Source: Arachnopeziza araneosa (Eukaryota > Ascomycota > Leotiomycetes > Helotiales > Arachnopezizaceae). Taken from it: a DNA stretch of 64,000 nucleotides. This document shows, in pieces, positions 33,140-45,169 of this stretch. Within the stretch, counting starts at the first letter, position 1; every line of letters begins with the position of its first letter. The translations under genes and the position numbers were made by a program. The stretch spans positions 186,001 through 250,000 of the forward strand of contig QYAI01000013.1 in the NCBI GenBank assembly GCA_003988855.1. Reading direction: 5' to 3'. The notes below the pieces were generated by a model. The model did not search any database, was not told the DNA's origin, and saw only the letters and a list, made by a program, of their open reading frames with translations.

Positions 33140-35728
33140 ATCATGATTTATGGAGGAGAGGTTGGTCATCTGAGCATTAAAATAGGATAGGAGCAATGGG
33201 ATGTGGATTTCAATGGAATATATTAATTGCCTTTGTAGAATTGCTTTGAATGTCAGTCTCTACGTGGGCTGCAAAGCAATCAGGAGTGTAATTCTTACAA
33301 GGAATTTTAGTTTTGATGAAGCATAATTTGAATTGCTTTCCTTTAACTCTCTTTTAAGTTAGTATTGAGGTACGCTGTACTCCTCACTGTCCGCGCTACT
33401 TTGTTGAAGAATTTATGTTTAGATTCGTTTTGAATGTCGAATTTGACATGCGACAGTTGAAGTTGTTTTTGGCAGTGGGCCACGACTTATGTAGTGCATT
33501 TGAAATATTATCTATCCTGATAGGGTTCGCCCTCTCCGCCTCCCTACTTCAATGAGTGGCTTTGAGGAGTTTTCGTGTCTGAGTACACCTGATTGGTCAT
33601 GTTACTTCTTAAAGTGGATAAAGATATCCAACTATGGGTTAAATGTCCCTCGACGAAGGCTCAGTGATCGCAGCCTAAAGGTTGTCTGGTTTCTCCAGCA
33701 CTCAGGAACAAGTAAGGTTCCCATTATAGATCCAACTAGAAGTTGAGTCTTCGATACGACCAGGCAAATTGAACCGAGGTAGAATCACAGCACGGGTTAC
33801 AGAATTTATTTCGCTGATACCCGGGATATATATTTTTTTCATCCAAAGGGTTCAACTTATCCCCGCATTTCAGCACCCATAATCGATCCCGAGTTCCATT
33901 TCGGGGAAGGACGAATGGTGAAAGGGGAAGGAGGCACGCCTTCCGGAAGACGTGATCGGAGAGCTCATTTCGGGAGAGGCTGGCGGGTTGAATCGAGAGA
34001 TTTACCGGAAAAGCTTGATCTTCGTTTGGGGAGATTAATGGCTGTGACGTGATGTTTCAAAGTTTTTCTTTCTTTCATGAAAGGCGGTACAGTACTCGGT
34101 AAGACCGGAGAGAATAGAGAAGGGACAGCTGGTTGTTGTTGTTGTTATTCTAGCTGAGACTCAGCTTCGTATTGGCAACTTTCTTCCACGGCAGATCGTA
34201 TGGCTGCTGTGGACGCGAGGGCATCACTCAGCACTTCAGGGGCTAGAGGCAGAGCGGAGTGGGCAGGTGGCGTCAGGGGAGAGCGACACGTGGGGCAAAT
34301 GGCTGATGATGGCTGTTTCTTCCTGAGACGCAAATTTGGTGATGATCCGCCGCGAAGTTGGACGAGCCTCCTCTTGACAAGCCTTGAATGCGAAGAGCTA
34401 CTCCGTGCGTCGTGCTGAAAGAAGCCCTACTGGATTTCTGGCAAGATCTTACCGGCAGAGGAGAGCTGGATCGGTTGGTGCACGGTGGCACCGCATGAAT
34501 ATGAGGAAGGTGGTGAGATAATGCAGGTCTCTCGGCCGCTTCGCTGTCAGACTTGGAGATGTTTGGAAGTTCTGGAGGCCACAGTCAAGAAAAAGAAGGA
34601 AAGAGATTTCAGCGTCCGAGACCCTGCAGTACATTTGGACAGGACCAAGCTTCAAAGTACAGGTTCGAGCTGGTGCCGTAGTGCTGGCGGAAATGAAAGG
34701 TTGGATCTGGTTCGGACTACAAAGAGAGGTACCTAGGTACTTGTCAGTGTTGACTTCTCTCGACTTGGTGTGAAGGCTGTGACTTGGACCGGCAGTGCGT
34801 GATGCCATACAGAATCATCAGGTTTGTTCTTTTGAACCGTGAGATTGATGTCTTGAGGGAATCAATATTCCGAGTCGAAGACTTTCCTGTCTTTAATATA
34901 TCGAAAGCTGACGGCCCTGACCCAATTAATTGATCCGATCTGAACTCCACTCTTCAATGAGTATGGCGCCAGACCGGGGGGTTGCGTCCCGACAGGCTTG
35001 GTAAAGTTAGAGCGAGAATCACCAGTTGCCAACTCTAATTGATCTTCCATTATTCTCTCCGTGCTGTTCCGTCAACGACACTTGTGGATATCTCCCTCTC
35101 CCTCTCCCTCTATCACTTGACTTTCTTTCGTCCTTAATTTGTGCTTTCTGTTCGTAAGTGTCTTCTCCTACCCTCCGTCCTTTGCCCCCTCCTATTGGAT
35201 CTGCCTTCGTCCCTCGAAAATCTATATTTGGATTGGCGACTTCAACAATTGTCCACTGGATTATCGTCAACTACCAGCTCATTCAACAGAGAGCTGGTAC
35301 TAGCAGGGACAAAGATTCCGAAGATTCATTCTTCAAGACTATCCAAGGAGCGCTGCTCAGTCCCATTGACAACCACGTTGCCACCTCTCCCGTCCACAAA
35401 AACAACACCTTGACAAGAAGAACAACCGATTGTATGCAGGCTTCCACAACTCGCCCAGAGAAAAAGCTCCGGATGGCTGCATAAGTTCCTCAAAATACCA
35501 CTAACTGATAAGGCTGCGTTTTGCAAATAGGGACCCTTTCTCTTGTTACCAACTTCCCCCTGACGAATGATTTCTCGAATTTCCACTTTATCACGCGCAG
35601 AAATTATACGAACCTAGGCTTCCATACCTCTTTATACGAACTGAATACTACTGGCATTCCAACAACCTCTCGCCTCTCCCTTACATGAAAGCGAGCAGAA
35701 TTCTTCATCCTAGATCAAAACATACTAT
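33140..35728. other. Long intergenic region and 5' leader
   Basis: About 2.6 kb between RIB4 and the next gene. 33.2-34.1 kb is AT-rich with nothing coding. 34.1-34.8 kb is GC-richer with overlapping frames; one on the minus strand has an isolated CPTCRSPL motif. A CCCTCT repeat lies near 35090-35113. 35.1-35.7 kb, pyrimidine-rich, is the likely promoter and leader of the disordered-protein gene. Confidence 0.4.
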
Positions 35729-38590
35729 ATGCCTAAATTTTCGAAAACCTTCGGGCGGAGGAGATCCACCGCAAACCAATTCGAGGAAGATTCGCCTATA
35801 GTAGAGCATTCATTCAAAGTCTTTGAACGGCCCGACAGAGGTGGAAATTCTTTCGATGGAGGTGTGAAATTTGCGAAAGTTGCAACATCACCTGGGAGAC
35901 TGAATGTGGAAGACGACAATATGTTCGAACATATTGGTACTAATCGGTAAGTTAGCAATTGAAAGCTGTAGCAGGAGGTATATCGCTGGTTATTGATGAA
36001 CGGACTGACCGTTTAAAGTGGCAGTAGTGCTTCAAACACGAATACCGCATCAACAACGGACAATTCATCACGGCTAAGCGCTACTTCGACTACTCCCTCA
36101 TCCATGGATATACACAATGAATGGAAATCCCCACATGACAAGCCCTTTAGTGATATCCCTCTACCGCCCTTGCCTCGATCTGCTCCTGGATTCTCCATCA
36201 AGAATGCAGGGCGTGCTATGTCCTGGGGTCGACATAGAACGCCTCCACTCAATAAGGAATTACAATCTCCGATGGTGAAAAACTCGACCGAAGATGAGGA
36301 ACTTTCTGGCAGAGCAAGGACGGTGACAGGGTCGAGTTATGCCAGCACGGCAACTCCCCCCAAGCTTGGAGAGGAAAACCTAGGCTTGAGTTTAGGAGGA
36401 GATTTTTCTGAAATGTTTGCGGGTTTTGGGAAAACGGACAATATCTTCTTAGAGCAAGAGACTGCCAGAGCAATGTCTCAAAGTCCTGTGAGTGGCCTAT
36501 TATACATATTTCATGCTCTCCGTCTGATGACTTCGCAGGATACATTACCCACAGGACCGGCGACTCGATCGTACCCCAACACGCGGTCTAGTAACCTTTC
36601 TCCCATCAATGTCGATAAAAACAAAGTAGTCGAAGCATCTCCAAATTCTTGGGGCAGCCGGCACTCGAGGGAGGGTTTAATGTCCAGTGTCAGTCCGCCT
36701 GTACCCGCGCCTAAGGACAAACCACCCCCAGTTCCCAAGCATGGAGCGCCCCGACCAAATACCGCTAGTCCCGCATCTTTCGCCAGACCCCAACGGCCTG
36801 GAGGGCCTGTGGATAATGGTTTGAAGAGGAGCAGCGGAGTTGGCACGAGAAGGCAATCAACAAGTGAGTATAGAGAATCTATGGATGAAGATGCTAGGCT
36901 CCTTCGGGAATCGGTCAACGCAAGCCGTCAAATGAACGAACCAACATATAATCATAGACTCCGAGACAGCTGGGCACTACCATCAGCGTCAAGCTATAAA
37001 GTTGATGACTCAACACTTGCTGGTTGGGGAACTGGTTCCGTTCAGACAACGCCTCGGGCAAAAAAAGCAGAACCAAGCTATAATGAGGACAACATGTTCG
37101 ATAACCAAATGACAGCATCTGCCACTCTTGCCATGCGATACCAAGATAAGGTCCAGTCTCTGCCCTTAACAAAAGGCCCGCAGCCCAAGGTCATGACCCC
37201 AGCTCAGTTTGAAAGATACAAACAGGACCAAGAACGTTTGAGGAGCCTTGGTGGAAAACCAGCAGATGATGGAGATGAAGAAGACGACGAAACTTATGAC
37301 GATGACGAGGATGATGCAGAAAAAGCCAAACAGCTAGCTAAGCAACGGCGGAAACAAGAAGCTCATATGGCAGTGTACAGGCAACAAATGATGAAGGTGA
37401 CTGGCGAATCTCCAGGTTCTTCTGCACGACCTAGTGTTTCCACTTCTCAAAGCACTCCAAATCTTGCAGCTCTTGGAAAAGCTGAAGAGAATGAAGAGGA
37501 AGACGAGGAAGTTCCACTAGCGATTCTTCAAGCCCACGGATTTCCTAGCAAGACAAAACCACCGATGAAAAGCATGGGGTCTAATCCGAACCTACGATCC
37601 GGAGTTGGATCAACCGCTGGTGGGGTAGTAGATCCAAGATTGCCTGTGTTCGCAAGAAATCTTCCTCAGGATCCGTACTATGGTGCTGGTCTTGTGAACC
37701 CAATGCATCGGGAATCTTTGGCATTTGGCGGTGGAGCACCGTCGGTCAATGGCGGGGGCTCGAGGGGCTTACCACCTGGAGGGTTAGTGGGTGTCATTGC
37801 TACCGAAGAACGATCTCGAGCGATGCGAAGAGGCAGTCCAAACCCCCAGGGAGAGTATGGCCCACCACCTTCAAACGGCTTCAATGGAATGGGACTCCCC
37901 CCTAGTGTCCACATTTCTGGTGGGAGCATGTACAACGGCGTGGGAGGCAATCCCATGGGTCCATATGGCGGAATGACCCCTCCGATGATTACTCCAGGAG
38001 ACCAAGCTCAAATCCAAATGACACAGCAGATGCAGCAATTCATGCAAATGCAAATGCAATTCATGCAGATGATGACAGCTCCAGGACAACAACAACCCCC
38101 GGCGGGGCACATGTCACATCAGTCATTACAGATCCCAAGACCAGGTAGCGCTCAAGGTCTTGGTCTTGGAGGTGCACACCAAAGATCTCTGACTATGATG
38201 GAGCCAAATGCTGTACCTTGGAATCAACAACGATCAAGCACTTGGGCCCCATCAGTCCATGGTGGTAATGGAGGCTACGCTCCTTCAATAGCACCCTCGG
38301 AACGAAGTAATATTGGTCTTCCCGGAAGATACAGACCAGTATCTCAGGCACCAGCACCGGACCACAAGTCGCGAACCTCAAGCATGTCAGGAGCACTCCA
38401 AGGTTGGGAGAACAAGAATGTAACGGCAACAATAAAACAAGTGAAGAAATATGGCAATGTCTCAGATGAAGATGAAGAAGAGGGCTGGGAAGAAATGGCT
38501 AAGAAGAGAGCCGAAAAGAAATCGCGATGGCGGGCGAAAAAGGATAAAGATTCTAATAGTTTGAAGGAGATGTTAGGTCTCTCACACTAA
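35729..38590 (+). CDS. Large disordered Met/Gln-rich fungal protein
   Basis: Three exons: 35729-35946, 36019-36487 and 36539-38590; 912 residues. The second intron (GTGAGT ... CGCAG) is 51 bp with no stop, so unspliced RNA stays in frame. No globular domain is recognised. Features in order: a basic N terminus (MPKFSKTFGRRRS); Pro/Ser-rich segments with SH3-ligand-like runs (KDKPPPVPKHGAP); an acidic run near the middle followed by a charged helix (AEKAKQLAKQRRKQEAHMAVY); a Gly/Asn/Pro-rich part; a Met/Gln-rich tract (QMQMQFMQMM); and a conserved-looking charged C terminus (WEEMAKKRAEKKSRWRAKKD, then LKEMLGLSH). Coiled coils and low complexity suggest a scaffold; that is inference. The C-terminal block is the best handle for homology. 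Confidence 0.8.
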
Positions 38591-38999
38591 AGTTAATATG
38601 TTATTCAGAGTATTAGATCTGAACATATCGGTTGGCACATAGCATGGCATGTTTGGCGTTTAAAGATTTGGATCGGTTTGGAGATGAAAAGACCTAGATC
38701 AGAGCATGGAGCAACGAGCATGCGAGTAAGAACTTTTGTAGTAATATAATTCAGTTGAGGATGCCCTTTTTAGGTTCTCCTATTAGATTTTCTAATGTTC
38801 AAAAACACCTTCATTTGTCTTGTCCCACGTTAACATCAATATTCAATTATCTTTGGAGAGTTTGAGAGCAAAGTGGGGAGAAGCTATTGCATGATCGCAG
38901 GAGGAACAGCCCTCTTTGTTTCACTGAACACCTTAACATTTTACCAGATTTTTGGCATCTTATTCCTATTCTTCCTCGACTATCCTATAGTTCTCTCCT
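38591..38999. other. Convergent 3' intergenic
   Basis: 410 bp between stop codons of convergent genes; AT-rich, probably overlapping 3' UTRs. Confidence 0.45.
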
Positions 39000-41000
39000 C
39001 TACTCTGCTTGCTGCTGCATGTGGGTTGGCAAGTTCCATCCCGCATAATCTTGATGCACGAATGCTCTGTCCACCGTTGGAACTGATTCCAAGACATACT
39101 GTAGCGACTCTCCGAGATCATGAGAATCCCTTAAACTCATATTCTCATCAAGTACGATATCAACCTCGACGTTTAACTTATCTCCAGCATGATAGGCCTA
39201 GGGAATAAAGTCAGCCATATCTTCCACACAAGCCGCTCGCAGTTCTCACTTGAAGTCCTTGGATCTGTTTGATTGTCTTGGCAAATCGCATGGTGAGATA
39301 TAAAAGAACATTCCGCTCATCAGCAGTTGCTGCCGCTCCTGTGAGGTTGCGGATGTGTCCAGCAGAGGTTCCAGCCCAGTTAAAGATGACATAAAATGAG
39401 AGGAGGAGACCTCCCAAAGCGTCTAACCACCAAAGTTTGGCATAATATCCAACTTCCAAAAGATTAGTAGGGAAATTAGTTTATAGGAATGTGTAAATAC
39501 CAAGTGGAAAGATGATACTGAAGATGTTAAAGATGACATCTGTCATGGCATCTTGCGCCAATGCTTGAACGCTTGAATTTTTGATCAAACGGCACCACAC
39601 CCAACAGAGAGCCTTTATAAATACAGTCGAGGACATGATTATGAGGGCTGGAAGTCCCAGTTCAATAATGGAATGGTCTGTAGATTTCAGTCTGCTCAGA
39701 CATTCCAGAGCAACTTGGAAAAACGAAGTTACCATCACCACAGAAAATACTAAAACACCAATGGGTTCTAGTCGTCTGCGACCAACGGGGTATTGATACT
39801 GGTCTGGTCTCTCAATCAACATTGTCGTAGTCCAGACGATACCTGTACTGAGAAAATCGAGGGCAGCGTCTACCAAAGATGCGAGGACAGACAATGAACT
39901 AGTCAGAAGCATGACTACAATCTTCCCGGCCAAGAGTACGGTATTGGCAGCTAGATTGACGTAAATAGCCACTTGTACGATCTCGTCTCCACTATCAACA
40001 CTATCATCTTCCAGCCCTGGGATTTCAGGCTTTGGACAGTCTCCATCTTCCTCGTCTGCTGGGGAAAGGAGAGGCGTGTTATCATTAGCTACTTTATAAA
40101 GCTCGCGGGGAGTGCGTTTAAGTTTCTTAGGTAAGCTGCTGCTCCCATTCGGCGCATCCACAGGAGTTGAAGACGGATCGGAGGTTGGGGTGTGAATTTC
40201 TTCAGTGATTGTTGGTGGGACATCGACATCTACTGATTTTCCATATCCAGGTATATTATTGTATTCATTAAGAAGATCATGTGGGAGTGAAGAGTCCAGT
40301 AAACGATCAATGTAGATATACTGCTGTATTAGGCTGTTTGTTCTCTCGTAATACTCTCGTCTAAATTTGATTAACCATTATAAATGATAGAGCCCTGAAA
40401 TGTGCCTTACAGTGGTTTTTTTAACGTCTTCAATTCCTCTTCAGTCTTCCAGTATTGTTCTGTAGGATTAGTTAGAGACAATCCAATACATACTTCTCTC
40501 CAAGGAGAGATATCAAAATGCACTGTCCTAAAACTGCAGGGGAATTCCAGCTACATGAACTTCATAGCATCCAAAAAGGATTCATAGTTGTACGACTCGT
40601 AGACAATGACCCTTTGGGGAGTGAACTTACCCCACTGATATCTCGGGTTGCTATTTCCAATCAATCTCTGACTCCGCATCTGCGGTCCCAACAATATACT
40701 GCTCAATCGACGTTCGTCATTACGCCGAAAATCACCAGAGTCGTCTCCATCCCTAGAATCTCTTCGAACACGGTCGTAGGGCCCAGCCTCCTCGTCTTCA
40801 TCCTGCTCTCTGTTCCGAATAGGAAAAGATGGACGGCGGCCTAGTGCACTTAGGGAGGCGTTGGATCTCGATTTTATGAGACTGGCCAATGTTCCTTGAC
40901 CATGGGTTGCCAATGGGCTGGCATCCTCATTGAGGGGGATGAAGCCGCGAGGCCGAGCTATTCTCCCATATTTAGGTGGTGAGGCACCGTAATCAGACAT
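39000..41000 (-). CDS. Cation diffusion facilitator, manganese-type
   Basis: Five exons: 40631-41000, 40411-40459, 39501-40360, 39250-39452 and 39000-39197; introns of 171, 50, 48 and 52 bp; 559 residues. The first 240 residues are a polar, phosphorylatable cytosolic tail (Arg/Asp/Ser-rich). Membrane segments follow (VAIYVNLAANTVLLAG, VLASLVDAALDFLSTG, IGVLVFSVVMVTSFFQ, ALIIMSSTVFIKALCW, FSIIFPLVGYYAKLWW). The metal-site signatures in helices 2 and 5 are DAALD (about residues 303-307) and DAMTD, that is DxxxD, which marks Mn-type rather than Zn-type (HxxxD) transporters. The C-terminal cytosolic domain reads YHAGDKLNVEVDIVLDE and ESVPTVDRAFVH. Likely role: Mn2+ export or loading of Golgi/vacuole. 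The last exon is easily missed. Confidence 0.92.
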
Positions 41001-41643
41001 ACTGCAGTCGGATTAATGGTCGTTCAAATGTAAGGTGTACCAATAGCAGAGTAATACTCCATAATAATTGTTCTCGAAAACATTGTCCAGTATCGAGAAC
41101 AATCGCGAGATATTTGCTTCTTCAGAGACAGACGTCACTAGATACACGCTAGCGGACAAGGCTGTATCTCAGCCTTGCATGATTCACGAACCTCTGCCTC
41201 TGAAGAAAACCATTACTAATGCAATTGTTTGTGACTCCTGGGTTTATTAGCTAGCCAGTTCTTCTTTCTCTCCTGGATAATAAAACAAGTACTGATTTGG
41301 TGTAACATCTCTATAAAACCTCGACTCTTATTCGGAAGGACTCTCAATTTGCACAATAGCCAGAAGTATAGAGTACCTCAAGAGGTGGTCATCAGAAAGC
41401 GATGTATATAGGCTTAAAATTGATGGAACATGCGTGTGTAGCCTATCCAAGCATTCTCACGCGAGGAACAAATCATGTAGATTTTGATTGCATTATATTT
41501 TGAGTACCAGGTCTTTTTTGAGGTGGACCAGATAGTAAAATAAAACCGGATCCTGAGTAGAAAATAGACCGACACTTATTGCGTTCCAGGGTATCTTGAA
41601 TCTTCCATTCCAGCAATGAACGTCAAGAAATCCATAATCGTAG
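41001..41643. other. Intergenic
   Basis: 640 bp with the CDF promoter and the 3' side of the Rad60-like gene. Nothing else seen. Confidence 0.4.
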
Positions 41644-43147
41644 TCACTTGATATGTACCTCCACTGTGTCAATATCGTCAATGTCACCAAGCTCAGTATC
41701 CGCTATGGTAGACTCGGGATCAAGCTTATCGCCATCAAAATAGAGGGAAATCTCTTTGTCGTCTGGAACATCTCTTGATGTACGAAACGCAGATATCATT
41801 TTCTCAATCGTAGTGTGAGGCTTGACAAAGAGCTTGAAAGGATCCCGGTTTTTAGCTTTCATTACGATCTTGCATTTCGGGACAGCATCCTTTTCCCGCT
41901 TCTGGCTCTTCATTTCCTCATCCTCACTACCTCCTTGTTCTCTTTTCTGCTTCGCAATATTCCTTTTCTTCTGAATTTCAAATGCATCAGGCGTCCAAGC
42001 TTCGAAATGAAGTTTACCATCTGCAGCAAAATCATCACCCTCATGTGACAATCCTCCCCTGCCGTTTTTTGTGAGCCCAGGTAGCGCTCTACAGGTTGTA
42101 GAATCGTAAAGTCGAGTATTCCTCCAGGTAAGGAATATGACATCTTTCAGTGTCCGACCCATCCCATCTGCCTGTATCTCTTGTTTGTCACACCACGAAT
42201 ACCGCACTTCCTTCAATCGCTGTGTCATTTTTCTTCGTACCATTAAGGCTTTGGTGCCTTCCATTTTCGACGTTATAAGAATCTCAACAGTTGGATCAAG
42301 ATCAACTGTAGATTCAAACTGAAAAACGTCCTCGTTAGGACCCATATGGTTCTGTTGCTTAGTAGCGTTGAGTCGTTGCTGTGCCTTCATCCTCTCACGT
42401 TCCCTGGCCTCTTGGACCAATTCGGGGAACTCTTCGTCCGAGAATTGACTATCATCGTCAGTTTGAGGATGCGCAGGTAAGCGTCTAGAAGGTCCATCAT
42501 ATTCATCATCATCGTCAATAGCAATCGATCTTGTTGCTGGTTTCTGGACTGACGGGGAAATATTGTCAGCCTCGTCGCCGCTATTACTATCCGATAGAGA
42601 AATGTAGCCTTTAGCTTGTATAGGTTTCTTCAGCTCCTTTGGTTTTCGACTATTAAGGTCTCTGCTGTATCTAGCTGAAAGCGAGGTCGGAGAAGCTCCA
42701 TGGTCATGATTACTGGAGCCTTGCTGAGACTTTCTACGCCCTGGTGTCGTGTTTATAGATTCCCTTCTTTTTCATTAGACATCGTACTGATATTTTAAAA
42801 GCTTATGTATCTTACCTTCGTGTTCTAGGTAGCTTTCCGTCCAGTCCAGATCCTTCTGAAGAATACCCCTCTTGCGTATTCGAGTGTGAGACCTTCCTCC
42901 TCTTCTCTGTTGGCGGTGTTGGTTCCTTCGCCTCTGCACTCGTAGAGGAACGTTTTCTCTCTACCCGCTGCAGCTTCTTCTGCCTTTTATTCTGTTCCTC
43001 CGTCAGACGTTGAGGAAATAGCTCATTGGCACGGCTGAAGAAAGCGACTGGCTCCTCTTCTGCGGAGGCTTTTGCGATAGCTGATTTGCTAAATAAGGAT
43101 CGTTTTTTAAGTAGAGGAGCAACCTCGACAGCAATTTCGTCATCCAT
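41644..43147 (-). CDS. Rad60/Esc2/NIP45-type SUMO-like domain protein
   Basis: Exons 42816-43147 and 41644-42763 around a 52-bp intron; 483 residues from MDDEIAVEV. The C-terminal domain is SUMO/ubiquitin-like: FKLFVKPHTTIEKMISAF, DDKEISLYFDGDKL, then DIDDIDTVEVHIK. A second, weaker ubiquitin-like region precedes it (LDPTVEILITSKMEGTKAL). The N-terminal half is charged and disordered with candidate SUMO-interacting motifs beside acidic runs (GYISLSDSNSGDE, SIAIDDDDEYD) and a basic nuclear-signal-like EKRRKVS. Rad60/Esc2 proteins act with Smc5/6 and the SUMO pathway in recombination repair. Two SUMO-like domains at the C terminus is the usual family plan. It is divergent from LSM6. Confidence 0.85.
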
Positions 43148-43479
43148 CGTCTCCGTCCTACCTACTTGGCGCGTTTGTGGGAGAAATATGTGGAAATTCG
43201 AATCGGGAGACGCGACGAAGTGATGCTGCACCGCATTCACCAATCCAATTCGCGCTAGCGAGTCCAGTACCCTCGAAGATAAACGCCTTGTACGCCTACA
43301 CGTCGAAGGCTTTATGATCCATTTCCGAAGCAACTCTGCAGTAGCCTTTGAATAACCACATTCTACAGGCAAGCTTCGCACCCCAAATTTTCCTACCCCG
43401 AGGCTTTTTCGCCCTCACAACCCCACCTACGTTACCTAAAGTACCTTCAAATTCGAATTCGGCGCCATAGCTGCAAGAG
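43148..43479. promoter_or_regulatory. Shared divergent promoter, Rad60-like and LSM6
   Basis: 332 bp between starts. No stand-out motif. Confidence 0.4.
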
Positions 43480-43831
43480 ATGGAAAACGGAAATCTCTCT
43501 CAGGGTGGTGGAAATGATCCCTCCGGCTTCCTGAGTGAGATCATTGGGAGCTCTGTGACCGTGAAGTTGAATAGCGGGGTTGTCTACAAAGGTTTGCTGA
43601 AGGTATTCTCTGTGCGATATATTCCGCTAACGCTTGGATAGGGGAATTGGTGGCTATTGACGGTTACATGAATATATCATTAGAGAAATGCGAAGAGCAT
43701 GTAGAAGGCATAAAGAAGAGGAGTTATGGGGATGCCTTTGTTAGAGGAAATAACGGTATGGTCTAAACAACTCCTGCTTGTCAATCCTATGCTAAATTTG
43801 TCTCACAGTCATGTATATCTCAGCAGATTAA
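43480..43831 (+). CDS. LSM6: U6 snRNA-associated Sm-like protein LSm6
   Basis: Three short exons: 43480-43591, 43642-43755 and 43809-43831; introns of 50 and 53 bp; 82 residues, normal for LSm6. The Sm fold is complete: FLSEIIGSSVTVKLNSGVVY and KGELVAIDGYMNISLE (Sm1), then GDAFVRGNNVMYISAD (Sm2). LSm6 sits in the LSm1-7 ring (cytoplasmic mRNA decay) and the LSm2-8 ring (U6 snRNA, splicing). The donor of intron 1 is a weak GTTTGC; a stronger-looking GTATTC lies 12 bases downstream but would break the frame. The last exon supplies only the final seven or eight residues. Confidence 0.92.
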
Positions 43832-44195
43832 TCTCATGTTTTTGTTGAAACTTTTCGGTGGCATTATGGAGTTGGGATCGTCAAAAGCATTTCATACGGC
43901 GTTACAAAAGTCTCACATCAAGCGGGTGCAATATTCGTGGCTCATAACCGCATACGCTTCGATGGTCCCAAGTTGATATCAAGATCCAAAATCATTCCAC
44001 AGAGACTAGCTTTGATAAATCACTGCGAACAATAATCCTCACTTTTTAGAACTCCCGATCATACGTCATAGGTCAGTTATTCAAAGATATAAAAATTTAG
44101 TATGCTATGAATTAGTCGAAACCTTAATGTTCGCATGATTTAACGAGAGTGGGAATTTGTTTCGTGTAGGCCATGATTACAAGAAAACAGAAACT
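43832..44195. other. Convergent 3' intergenic
   Basis: 364 bp between LSM6 and the broken methyltransferase. No gene seen. Confidence 0.4.
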
Positions 44196-45169
44196 TCAGA
44201 CTCGAGATGTCTAAGCAAGATGCGTTCTTCCATTCACAGCAACGTCCCCCTTGGAATCTCGTTCCACGCCCTTCTTCTTCAACGTCGCGAGGACTTCGTT
44301 CTGCGCCTTTTCTTTCCTCTCTTCACTCAAATTTGCTATTTGAGATAGTGTACTGTATCTTGACCAAATAGCTTCATCGGAGAGATAGACAGTCCACGTT
44401 ATATCTTCTTCTCCTAATGGTAACGAAAAGGTTGGGAGATTCTGCGTGAATGTGTCTTTCAAGGCCTGTAGCGGAGAAGTATCTTGTTGTTTTTCGAAAA
44501 TTTCTTTCCATTTCATGTGTCTAAACCGAGGATGCCCATCCTCAAGAGATGCCATAATATCCTTGAGCTTTTGCTCCCATTCTGTCTTAGCTAGCCATGT
44601 TTTTAGAGCATTGTCTGGCTTGTCAGTTATGAATTCATACAAGGGCCAACTGACAATCCTCCAAATTTCATATCATTCTAAAAGCAGGCCCTGGTTTCAA
44701 GACTCTGTTAATCTCCTTCAACGAGTCTTCCGTTGCAAACCAGTGAAATGCCTAGGCCACGTGATAAGCTTCCAATATCTTTACCGTCCCTAATCGTTTC
44801 TTATCAACTTACCTGAGCAGCGATCAAGGCATCTGCCCAACCCTCCTCGACAGGCATGTTTACTGCATTGCCATCCAATACCTTCACTTTGCTACCCAAG
44901 TTCTTCTTTACCAAAGCCTCCCTCATGCCCTCATGAGGCTCAATTCCAATGATCTCATATCCTTCTGACCTCGCAGCTAAGAGTTCTGTGAATTTTCCAG
45001 TCCCACAGGCAAGATCGATCATTTTTGCACTAGATACGTTCGATACTTGGAGGTGGTTAAGAAGTTTTTCAACCGCTTCGGCTGGATATGAAGGTCGATG
45101 AGCATCATAAAATGAGGCATTTGAGAAACCCTTGTCCGCCCTGCTGTCGAGAGTAAAGGAATCAGGCAT
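44196..45169 (-). pseudogene. Class I SAM-dependent methyltransferase, apparently disrupted
   Basis: Exon 1 (44813-45169) is intact: FYDAHRPSYPAEAVEKLL, the SAM-binding MIDLACGTGKFTELLA, and GIEPHEGMREAL. A normal intron (44752-44812) leads to exon 2, AFHWFATEDSLKEINRVLKP, typical of the fungal family related to yeast Crg1-type enzymes. Lesions follow. TGA at 44668-44670 replaces the Trp expected in the MIWN motif. The frame then changes by one base before TGG CCC TTG, after which an open frame (44211-44642) carries the expected C-terminal region (GHPRFRHMKWKEIFE, WTVYLSDEAIWSRYSTLSQIA). It ends in TAG at 44211-44213 where the family usually has a Trp followed by TSR, and indeed TCTCGA-encoded SR residues follow. 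No splice pair I can find bypasses the damage. Confidence 0.65.
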
